DNA of 5,082 nt from Hyphomicrobiaceae bacterium (GTDB taxonomy: Bacteria; Pseudomonadota; Alphaproteobacteria; Rhizobiales; MH13): positions 1,070 through 6,151 of the forward strand of contig JAGRKQ010000232.1 of NCBI GenBank assembly GCA_020442235.1, written 5' to 3'. Under the pieces are notes generated by a model. The model was not told the DNA's origin and searched no databases. It saw only the letters and a list, made by a program, of their open reading frames with translations. Of this stretch, positions 1-4,653 are shown one piece after another. Each line of letters begins with the position of its first letter. The first letter of the stretch is position 1. The position numbers were made by a program, and so were the translations under genes.

Positions 1-1428
1 ATAGGCGAGGAACTGGATCTCCGGGACCGGCAGGAAGCCGTTATGGGCAAGGCCGATGCCGAGCCCGAGGATCGACTGCTCGTCGAGAAGCGTGTCGATC
101 ACCCGGTCCGCGCCGAAACGGGCCTGAAGCTTCTGCGTAACGCCATAGACGCCGCCCTTGCGCCCGACATCCTCGCCGAAGGCGACAATCTCGGGATGCT
201 CCAGCATCAGGTCCGTGAGGGCGAAATTGATCAACCGGGCCATGGGCTGCGGTTCGTCGAGCGCCTTGAGATCGGCGCCGAAAAGGGCGGCCCGGCGCGC
301 GCTGTCCGGCCCGTTGCCGGATGAGTTTTTGCACTTTGGCGGAACGATCGACGCCATGACCGCGCTGGCGGTTTCGAGGCGCGGCCGCTTGATGGCATCG
401 GCAGCGACCCGCTCAACCCGGTCCAGCGTCTCGTCATAGATCGCCAGCGCGTCCTCGGTCGAAAGCGCGCCGGCGTCGTTCAGGAGGCGCACCGAATGCA
501 GCAGCGGATCGTTGGCCTCGTCCGCCTCGACCTCGGATTTCGCCATATAGGTGGTTGGAACGTCTGCCCCCGCATGACCATAGAGCCTGACGGTCTTGAC
601 GTGCAGGAAAACCGGGCGCTTGCGTTCCCGGACAAGGGCCGCGGCAGCCTTTGCGGCCTCAAAGGTTTCAAAGATGTCGAGACCGTTGGCCGTCCGATAG
701 GCGAGGCCGGCACGGTTCCTGAAGCTGGCTTCAATCCATCCGGGCGGCGTGCGCACCGATATGCCGATGCCGTTGTCTTCGCAGACGAAGAGGAGCGGTA
801 GCGGCACCTTCTGATAGGCCGTCCAGCCCGCGGTGTTGAAGGCGCCCTGCGCGGTGGAGTGGTTGGCCGAGGCGTCGCCGAAACTGGCAACAACGATGCC
901 GTCATCGGGAAGACAGCGTCCATCGGGAGCAAGCCGGCGGGCAAGGCCGAGCGAATAGGCCGCGCCGACCGCCTTGGGCAGATGGCTGGCGATGGTCGAG
1001 GTCTGCGGCGGGATGAACAGCGCTTTCGAGCCGAGGACCTTGTGGCGGCCGCCGGAGATCGGATCCTCGCTGGAAGAGGCAAAGGAAAGCAGCATGTCCC
1101 AGAGGACGGTCTCGCCGGGAACCTGCGCGGCCCGCGCGATCTGGAAGGCAGCGTCGCGGTAATGCAGGAAGGCCATGTCCGTCGGGCGCAGGGCCGCGGC
1201 GACGGCCGCCATACCCTCATGCCCGGAAGAACCGATGGTGTAGAACCCCTGGCCGGCCTTCTGCATCGCCCGGCTGGTGCGATCCAGCGCACGGGAGAGC
1301 ACCTGCGCCCGGAAAATGCCGACAGCCTGTTCGCGGGCAAGAGAACCCGAAGGCGCCGCGCCCGATGGCAGATCACCCGCCTTGACGCGCCGCCGGAAAG
1401 CCTCGTGAACGATGTCGGCCCTGTCCAA
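1..1428 (-). CDS. Fused alpha/beta E1 component of a 2-oxoacid dehydrogenase (ThDP-dependent), 5' part
   Basis: The 476 residues visible join an E1-alpha domain to the start of an E1-beta domain. Such E1 enzymes decarboxylate a 2-oxoacid on thiamine diphosphate and pass the acyl group to lipoyl-E2 in the cytoplasm; branched-chain 2-oxoacids are the likeliest substrate, but that is inference. Seen in the alpha part: FYTIGSSGHEG (62-72), HYRD (89-92), a GGRHKV segment (126-131), HLPKAVGAAYSLGLA (149-163), the ThDP/Mg motif from FGDASAN (183-189) to EDNG (217-220), and YGHAGAD (283-289) where BCKDH-alpha has GHHSTSD. After a linker rich in Pro, Lys, Ser and Gly (about 358-394) comes beta: MARLINFALTDLM (396-408), FGEDVGRKGGVYGVT (417-431), DTLLDEQSILG (445-455), PEIQFLAY (469-476). 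No ATG precedes codon 55. I chose TTG at 1428 because GGGAG lies 8 nt upstream and the frame closes at the aztC stop. The gene continues past position 1, so total length is unknown. Confidence 0.88.
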   Translation of the reverse strand, partial: MDRADIVHEAFRRRVKAGDLPSGAAPSGSLAREQAVGIFRAQVLSRALDRTSRAMQKAGQGFYTIGSSGHEGMAAVAAALRPTDMAFLHYRDAAFQIARAAQVPGETVLWDMLLSFASSSEDPISGGRHKVLGSKALFIPPQTSTIASHLPKAVGAAYSLGLARRLAPDGRCLPDDGIVVASFGDASANHSTAQGAFNTAGWTAYQKVPLPLLFVCEDNGIGISVRTPPGWIEASFRNRAGLAYRTANGLDIFETFEAAKAAAALVRERKRPVFLHVKTVRLYGHAGADVPTTYMAKSEVEADEANDPLLHSVRLLNDAGALSTEDALAIYDETLDRVERVAADAIKRPRLETASAVMASIVPPKCKNSSGNGPDSARRAALFGADLKALDEPQPMARLINFALTDLMLEHPEIVAFGEDVGRKGGVYGVTQKLQARFGADRVIDTLLDEQSILGLGIGLAHNGFLPVPEIQFLAY

Positions 1429-1436
1429 ATCCGCTT

Positions 1437-1441
1437 CTCCC
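1437..1441 (-). promoter_or_regulatory. Shine-Dalgarno site supporting the TTG start of the E1 gene
   Basis: On the minus strand the sequence GGGAG is followed by 8 nt and then TTG at 1428-1426. The only other in-frame candidate, TTG at 1470-1468, has no purine-rich site in front and lies inside a predicted stem-loop. No in-frame ATG or GTG exists between the aztC stop and codon 55 of the E1 gene, so this site decides the start. Confidence 0.55.
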
Positions 1442-1457
1442 GGTTTGTCTCTCCGGG

Positions 1458-1500
1458 CGGAAGGTGACAAGGGTGCGAAGGCTCCGCAACCCTTCTTCCG
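1458..1500 (-). terminator. Compound stem-loop between aztC and the E1 gene (possible terminator or processing element)
   Basis: Read on the minus strand, starting 6 nt after the aztC stop: AAGGGT (1494-1489), a bulged T, GCG (1487-1485), a 7-nt loop, CGC (1477-1475), ACCCTT (1474-1469). This gives 9 pairs with one bulge. An outer arm CGGAAG (1500-1495) can pair with CTTCCG (1463-1458) across a 5-nt bulge, adding 6 pairs. No run of U follows, so it is not a textbook intrinsic terminator. It could be a weak terminator, a 3'-end stabiliser for the zinc-operon mRNA, or an element in the leader of the E1 gene. Confidence 0.4.
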
Positions 1501-1506
1501 GCAATC

Positions 1507-2466
1507 TCAACGCATGGGAGCCAGCGCCTGACGCATGACGGAAAGATTGTGCCGAAGGAGAGCCAGATAGGTCGGGGCCGGGCCATCTGGTCCCGACAAC
1601 GCGTCGGAATAGAGCGTCCCGCCGATAACGGCATCGGTTTCGCTGGTGATCTGCTGCAACAGGCGTTCGTCGGAGATGTTCTCGAAAAAGACCGCGCGCA
1701 CGCCTTCCTCCTGGATTTCCTCGATCACATGCGCAAGGTCGTGGGCGCTGATGCTGCCCTCGGTCTCGATGCCGGCGAGCGTCAGGAAATGCAGATCATA
1801 CGCATGCGCCAGATAGTTGAAGGCGGCATGGGCAGTGACGACGGTCCGTCCGGCCCGGTCGAGGGATGCAGTGAAGCTGCGCCATTCGCCATCAATCGCG
1901 AGAATCTCCTGCCGGTAGGCTTCAAGATTGGTCTCATAGACGGCGCTGCCCTGCGGGTCGGCGGCGGAAAGCGCTTCGGCAATCGTTTCGGCATAATGCA
2001 GTCCGTTGAGCGGGCTCTGCCAGGCATGCGGGTCCATCGGGCCGTGATCGTGAGGGTCGTGATCGTGCGGCTCATGGGCATCGGGGCCATGATCGGGCTC
2101 ATGCGCGCCGTGATCGTCTTCGCCCGCCTCGAGAATGGCGGCATGGCGGCTGGCAACGATGACAGGCGCGGATGTCGGCAGACGCTCCAGCCAGCCCTCG
2201 AAGCCGAGGCCGTTGACGATGACGAGATCGGCTTCGGAAAGCCGGCGGATGTCGGAGGGGCGGGGCTCGAAGCCGTGCGCATCCTGTCCTGCTTCGATGA
2301 GGCTTTCCACCGTCACGCGTTCGCCGCCAATGGCGCGGGCGATGTCGGCGAGAATGGAAAAGCTGGTCACCACCGTCAGCGGCGTGTCAGCCCTGGCGGG
2401 AAGCGGCAGGGTGGCAAGGCCGAGCAGGAGCGCGGCAAGGACGGCGCGATAAAGCCGGAAGGGCAT
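1507..2466 (-). CDS. aztC: Periplasmic zinc-binding protein of an ABC importer, AztC (ZnuA-like)
   Basis: A 319-residue cluster A-I metal-binding protein that captures zinc in the periplasm and delivers it to the permease. Residues 1-26 form a signal peptide (RLYRAVLAALLLGLATLPL core, likely AlaArgAla cleavage before Asp27). The expected metal ligands are visible: His64 in DAHGFEP, His147 in DPHAW, His213 in TAHAAF and Asp288 in GGTLYSDALS. A mobile loop at 117-142 carries eight histidines interspersed with Asp and Glu. The three-His/one-Asp set and the C-terminal PDGPAPTYL segment fit AztC and related zinc binders; in E. coli ZnuA the fourth position differs. It is the last gene of the operon, starting 3 nt after the aztB stop, with GGAG (2479-2476) inside the end of aztB as ribosome site. 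The usual partner chaperone gene aztD does not follow. Manganese binding is less likely given the His-rich loop and adjacent zur. Confidence 0.92.
   Translation of the reverse strand: MPFRLYRAVLAALLLGLATLPLPARADTPLTVVTSFSILADIARAIGGERVTVESLIEAGQDAHGFEPRPSDIRRLSEADLVIVNGLGFEGWLERLPTSAPVIVASRHAAILEAGEDDHGAHEPDHGPDAHEPHDHDPHDHGPMDPHAWQSPLNGLHYAETIAEALSAADPQGSAVYETNLEAYRQEILAIDGEWRSFTASLDRAGRTVVTAHAAFNYLAHAYDLHFLTLAGIETEGSISAHDLAHVIEEIQEEGVRAVFFENISDERLLQQITSETDAVIGGTLYSDALSGPDGPAPTYLALLRHNLSVMRQALAPMR
2041..2118 (-). repeat. Low-complexity His/Asp codon tract in aztC
   Basis: This stretch encodes residues 117-142 of AztC. On the plus strand it repeats near-identical words such as gtgatcgt and catgatcg, an imperfect short-period repeat made of Asp-His and His-Asp codons. 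It encodes the histidine-rich loop and is the kind of tract that can gain or lose units between strains by slippage. Confidence 0.6.
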
Positions 2467-2469
2467 CGT

Positions 2470-3336
2470 TCAGTTCTCCAGATGTGGGCGCGGCATATAG
2501 AGCGCGGCAAGGCTGCCGCGCCGCCCGAGCGCCAGTGAGCCGATGAAGACGAGACCGAGGCACAGCACGATGGCCGGTCCGGTCGGGATGTCGAAGTGGA
2601 AGGAGAGCAGCAATCCGGCAATGGAGGCCGCCAGAGCAAAGCCGACCGAAAGCGCCAGCATCGCCTTGAGTTCAGCGGCCCAGAAGCGGCTCGCGGCAGC
2701 CGGCAGGATCATCATGCCGACGGCCATCAACGTGCCAAGGGCATGGAACCCGCCCACCATGTTGAGAACGGCCAGCGTCAGGAAGCTGAAATGCGCCACC
2801 GGTCCCAGGCGGCTGACGGTGCGCAGAAAGGTCGGGTCGACGCATTCCAGAACGAGCGGGCGATAGAGCGCGATCAGCGCCCCGACCGTCAGCGTGGCAA
2901 TGGTGCCGAGAAGGACGAGCGTATCGTCGCCGAGCGCGAGGATGGAGCCGAAAAGGACGTGCAGGAGATCGACGCTGCTGCCGTTCGCCGCGACCATGAC
3001 AACGCCGGCGGCGAGCGACAGAAGATAGAAGGACGCGAGATTGGTGTCTTCGCCCTGGGCCGTGATGCGGGTGACGAAACCGGAAAGAAGCGCAACCGCG
3101 AGGCCGGCGACAAGGCCGCCCAGCGTCATGGCCGTTACCGAAAGGCCGGCGACCAGAAAGCCTGCGGCAACGCCCGGCAGCATGGCGTGGGCGATGGCAT
3201 CGCCCGTCAGCGCCATGCGCCGCAGCATCAGGAAGACGCCGATGGGCGCTGCGCCGAGCGAGACGGCAAAACAGGCCAGAAGCGCCCGCCGCATGAAGGC
3301 AAAGCTGACGAAGGGATCAATGACAAGGTCGACCAT
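2470..3336 (-). CDS. aztB: Zinc ABC transporter permease, AztB (ZnuB-like)
   Basis: A 288-residue inner-membrane permease of the ABC-3 (ZnuB/TroC/MntB) family that forms the zinc channel, probably as a homodimer with two AztA subunits. Seen: repeated hydrophobic segments at roughly 18-38, 48-65, 68-90, 99-117, 137-158, 184-200, 203-221, 226-249 and 255-272, and the family motif GDAIAHAMLPG (45-55), which resembles the conserved GDAxxHAxLPG stretch. The frame is open much further upstream inside aztA, but that extension (to 3573) is Arg/Pro-rich shadow sequence, so the start is ATG at 3336-3334. It shares one base with the aztA stop (TGATG), with AGGA (3349-3346) 9 nt upstream. A GTG at 3339, one codon earlier and 6 nt from the same AGGA, is an equally workable start. 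Overlap implies translational coupling with aztA; aztC follows after 3 nt. Confidence 0.93.
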   Translation of the reverse strand: MVDLVIDPFVSFAFMRRALLACFAVSLGAAPIGVFLMLRRMALTGDAIAHAMLPGVAAGFLVAGLSVTAMTLGGLVAGLAVALLSGFVTRITAQGEDTNLASFYLLSLAAGVVMVAANGSSVDLLHVLFGSILALGDDTLVLLGTIATLTVGALIALYRPLVLECVDPTFLRTVSRLGPVAHFSFLTLAVLNMVGGFHALGTLMAVGMMILPAAASRFWAAELKAMLALSVGFALAASIAGLLLSFHFDIPTGPAIVLCLGLVFIGSLALGRRGSLAALYMPRPHLEN

Positions 3337-4094
3337 CACGCAGCGTCCTGACCGTGATGGGAGCCATGATGGTCGTGGTCGCAGACCGGCGCATGATCGT
3401 CGAAGGCGATTGGCGCATTCCGCGCCCTTGCCAGATTGTCGTCGCTCAACACGGTTTCGGTCGGGCCGAAAGCGATGAGCCGGCGCGAGAACAGCGCCGT
3501 CAGGGGAAAGTGTTTCCGGACGGCAGGAAGATCGTGCAGCACGGTGAGGATCGTTTTTCCCGCGCCATGCCATTCGTGAAGCGTTGCCAGAAGCACGGCT
3601 TCGCTGGCCGCGTCGACAGCGGTCAGCGGCTCATCGAGAAGCAGGATGTCCGCATCCTGCAAGGCCAGGCGGGCAAACAGCGCACGGCGCAATTCGCCGC
3701 CCGACAGCGTGCCGATGGAGCGTTTTGCCAGCGCGTCGATACCAAGACGGCTCAGCGCCTCGCGAACGCGCTGCCACCGCTCGCGGCCGATCCGTCCAAG
3801 AGGACCGATCTCGCGCCAGAGCCCCATGGAGACAAAATCTTCAACGGTGATGGGGAAGGCCGTATCGAGTTCGACGCGCTGCGAAAGATAGGCGATGCGC
3901 TGGTCCTGCGGCACGCTGAGCGATCCGCCCATCGGTTTCAGAAGGCCGGCAATGCCTTTGAGCAGCGTCGTCTTTCCGGCCCCGTTCGGCCCGACGATGG
4001 CCACCAGGGCGCCGTCCTCGATGGTGAGGTCGAGATGATGCACGGCCGGGTGGCGATCATAGCCGAGCGTCAGGTTGGAAAGCACAAGGGCCAT
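3336..4094 (-). CDS. aztA: Zinc ABC transporter ATP-binding protein, AztA (ZnuC-like)
   Basis: A 252-residue cytoplasmic ATPase that powers zinc import through AztB. All ABC motifs are in order: Walker A GPNGAGKTT (35-43), Q-loop LSQR (70-73), signature LSGGELRRA (130-138), Walker B ILLLDEP (150-156), D-loop around Asp161 and switch histidine in VLHD (185-188). The segment from about 220 to 238 (NLARARNAP, then AFDDHAPVC) matches my recollection of AztA tails. It is followed by a His-rich end, DHDHHGSHHGQ (239-249), with five histidines, plausibly a zinc-sensing or buffering tail. First gene of the operon, divergent from zur. ATG at 4094 is chosen because Leu-Thr-Leu-Gly-Tyr follows at the family's usual distance; I see no good ribosome site before it and no in-frame ATG upstream. 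Likely Zur-repressed from the operator at 4153-4171. Confidence 0.93.
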   Translation of the reverse strand: MALVLSNLTLGYDRHPAVHHLDLTIEDGALVAIVGPNGAGKTTLLKGIAGLLKPMGGSLSVPQDQRIAYLSQRVELDTAFPITVEDFVSMGLWREIGPLGRIGRERWQRVREALSRLGIDALAKRSIGTLSGGELRRALFARLALQDADILLLDEPLTAVDAASEAVLLATLHEWHGAGKTILTVLHDLPAVRKHFPLTALFSRRLIAFGPTETVLSDDNLARARNAPIAFDDHAPVCDHDHHGSHHGQDAA

Positions 4095-4136
4095 GGCGAA
4101 ACCGTGCAGAATGAGGGCATGATGGTGCAGGCGGCG

Positions 4137-4165
4137 TTGCCCGTCTTCGATAAATGTAATAGTAT
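4137..4165 (+). promoter_or_regulatory. Candidate sigma-70 promoter of zur
   Basis: TTGCCC (4137-4142), a 17-nt spacer and TAGTAT (4160-4165) make a reasonable housekeeping promoter pointing at zur, with transcription expected to begin near 4172. The -10 hexamer lies inside the proposed Zur operator, which predicts zinc-dependent autorepression. The assignment rests on hexamer matching only. Confidence 0.5.
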
Positions 4166-4171
4166 AACATT
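4153..4171. promoter_or_regulatory. Zur operator (Zur box) shared by aztABC and zur
   Basis: AATGTAATAGTATAACATT is a 19-bp palindrome centred on 4162 with eight of nine base pairs symmetrical; only the 4158/4166 pair fails. Its minus-strand reading AATGTTATACTATTACATT closely follows the known proteobacterial Zur consensus with core GTTATANTATAAC. It is a sharply AT-rich island in GC-rich DNA and sits between a zinc importer and zur. Zn-loaded Zur is expected to bind as one or two dimers and block both promoters. An alternative symmetry (TGTAAT 4155-4160 with ATTACA 4169-4174) is also present but weaker overall. Confidence 0.85.
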
Positions 4172-4184
4172 ACAGATCAGGCAA
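4156..4184 (-). promoter_or_regulatory. Candidate sigma-70 promoter of aztABC
   Basis: On the minus strand TTGCCT (4184-4179), a 17-nt spacer and TATTAC (4161-4156) point at aztA, with a start expected near 4149 and a leader of about 55 nt. The -10 overlaps the Zur operator and also shares bases 4160-4161 with the -10 proposed for zur. Prediction from hexamers and spacing only; TATACT slightly upstream is an alternative -10 with poorer spacing. Confidence 0.5.
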
Positions 4185-4190
4185 GGGAGG
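4183..4190 (+). promoter_or_regulatory. Shine-Dalgarno site in front of zur
   Basis: AAGGGAGG is a strong purine-rich ribosome site, but its spacing is odd. The GGAGG end lies 14 nt from the zur ATG at 4205, longer than usual, and only 3 nt from an out-of-frame ATG at 4194. The AAGG part is 7 nt from 4194. The site may therefore serve the short upstream frame as well as, or before, zur. Confidence 0.6.
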
Positions 4191-4193
4191 ATC

Positions 4194-4208
4194 ATGAGGC
4201 CGGCATGA
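4194..4208 (+). other. Possible four-codon leader frame (MRPA) overlapping the zur start
   Basis: ATG AGG CCG GCA TGA begins just after the Shine-Dalgarno site and ends with a TGA that overlaps the zur ATG in an ATGA junction. If translated, zur would be started by a ribosome terminating on this minigene. It may be chance: the frame has only four sense codons, and nothing but position supports it. Confidence 0.3.
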
Positions 4209-4612
4209 CGCGGGGCGGACGCAATCAACAGACCGTTCTTTCCGCCTTGCAGAAGGCGGAGCGGCCCATGACGGCCTACCAGATCCTGGAGACTGTGCGC
4301 GATGCCGGCATTTCCGCGCCGCTGACCGTTTACCGCGCGCTGGAGCGCCTGCAGCAGGACGGGCAGGTGCATCGCCTTGAAAGCCTCAATGCCTATCTGC
4401 CCTGCTGCCAGAGCCACGGTTGCGCTCCGCATCAGGGCCGCGATGCGCCGGTTTTCGTCATTTGCGAGCGGTGCGGCATGGCGGAGGAAATCGTCGACGC
4501 CGCTGTCGGCAATGCCCTGCGGCAGCTGTCGGAAACCCGCGGGTTTCGTGTTGCAGCCGTCTCCATCGAGGTGAAGGGGCTGTGCGCCTCCTGTAAGAAT
4601 GCGGCAGGCTGA
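4205..4612 (+). CDS. zur: Zinc uptake regulator Zur (Fur family)
   Basis: A 135-residue cytoplasmic Fur-family repressor that binds DNA when loaded with zinc and shuts off zinc uptake genes. The N-terminal winged helix covers about 1-62, with the recognition helix APLTVYRALERLQQDG (38-53) and the HRLESLNA strand (56-63) typical of Zur. The C-terminal dimer and metal domain contains CCQSHGC (67-73), His76, CERCG (87-91) and a terminal CASC (127-130). The two CxxC pairs are the expected structural zinc site; residues around Cys67-His76 and the CxxC region are candidates for the sensing site. ATG at 4205 is the only usable start, since a stop lies in frame at 4160-4162 and no ATG, GTG or TTG lies between. 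Divergent from the zinc importer across the shared operator, so autoregulation is likely. Zur is preferred over Fur or PerR because of its Cys content, LESLNA sequence and neighbours. Confidence 0.95.
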   Translation: MTRGGRNQQTVLSALQKAERPMTAYQILETVRDAGISAPLTVYRALERLQQDGQVHRLESLNAYLPCCQSHGCAPHQGRDAPVFVICERCGMAEEIVDAAVGNALRQLSETRGFRVAAVSIEVKGLCASCKNAAG

Positions 4613-4628
4613 TTCTGGCAAAGAATCA
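4610..4628 (+). other. Perfect inverted repeat across the zur stop codon
   Basis: TGATTCT (4610-4616), a 5-nt loop GGCAA and AGAATCA (4622-4628) form a perfect 7-bp stem that includes the zur TGA. The stem is AT-rich and no U-tract follows, so strong termination is unlikely. It may be a weak 3'-end hairpin, a protein-binding palindrome ahead of pgi, or chance. Confidence 0.4.
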
Positions 4629-4653
4629 GCGGCGCGATACGGGTGAAAGCGAC

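Noticed and set aside
480..1634. A 384-codon minus-strand open frame with an ATG start
   Set aside because: Its translation is almost only Arg, Ser and Pro with no motif. It lies out of frame over the E1 gene, whose alternative frame gives clear E1-alpha/beta motifs, and it also runs into the end of aztC.
2041..2118. Possible CRISPR-like or iteron repeat array suggested by repeated gtgatcg and catgatcg words
   Set aside because: The units are short, imperfect, without spacers, and wholly explained by Asp-His codons in the AztC loop.
1549..2538. A 329-codon plus-strand open frame opposite aztC
   Set aside because: Antisense shadow of a GC-rich gene; the opposite strand encodes a complete binding protein with signal peptide and metal ligands.
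2596..3351. A 251-codon plus-strand frame opposite aztB with a highly charged product
   Set aside because: The charged repetitive composition is the antisense image of hydrophobic membrane-segment codons.
3337..3573. N-terminal extension of the aztB frame into aztA
   Set aside because: The extra residues are Arg/Pro-rich, hydrophilic and lie over the ABC ATPase coding sequence; the TGATG overlap with AGGA upstream gives a natural start at 3336.
4155..4174. A separate palindrome TGTAAT-8-ATTACA as an independent operator
   Set aside because: It overlaps the better 19-bp Zur box by almost its whole length and has poorer central symmetry, so I treat it as part of the same site.
3354..4208. A 284-codon plus-strand frame opposite aztA
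   Set aside because: Shadow of the ATPase gene; composition rich in Arg, Gln and Asp with no motif, and it ends on the zur start region.
4070..4621. A 183-codon minus-strand frame opposite zur
   Set aside because: It is antisense to a clear Fur-family gene and crosses the Zur operator and the divergent promoters; no recognisable domain.
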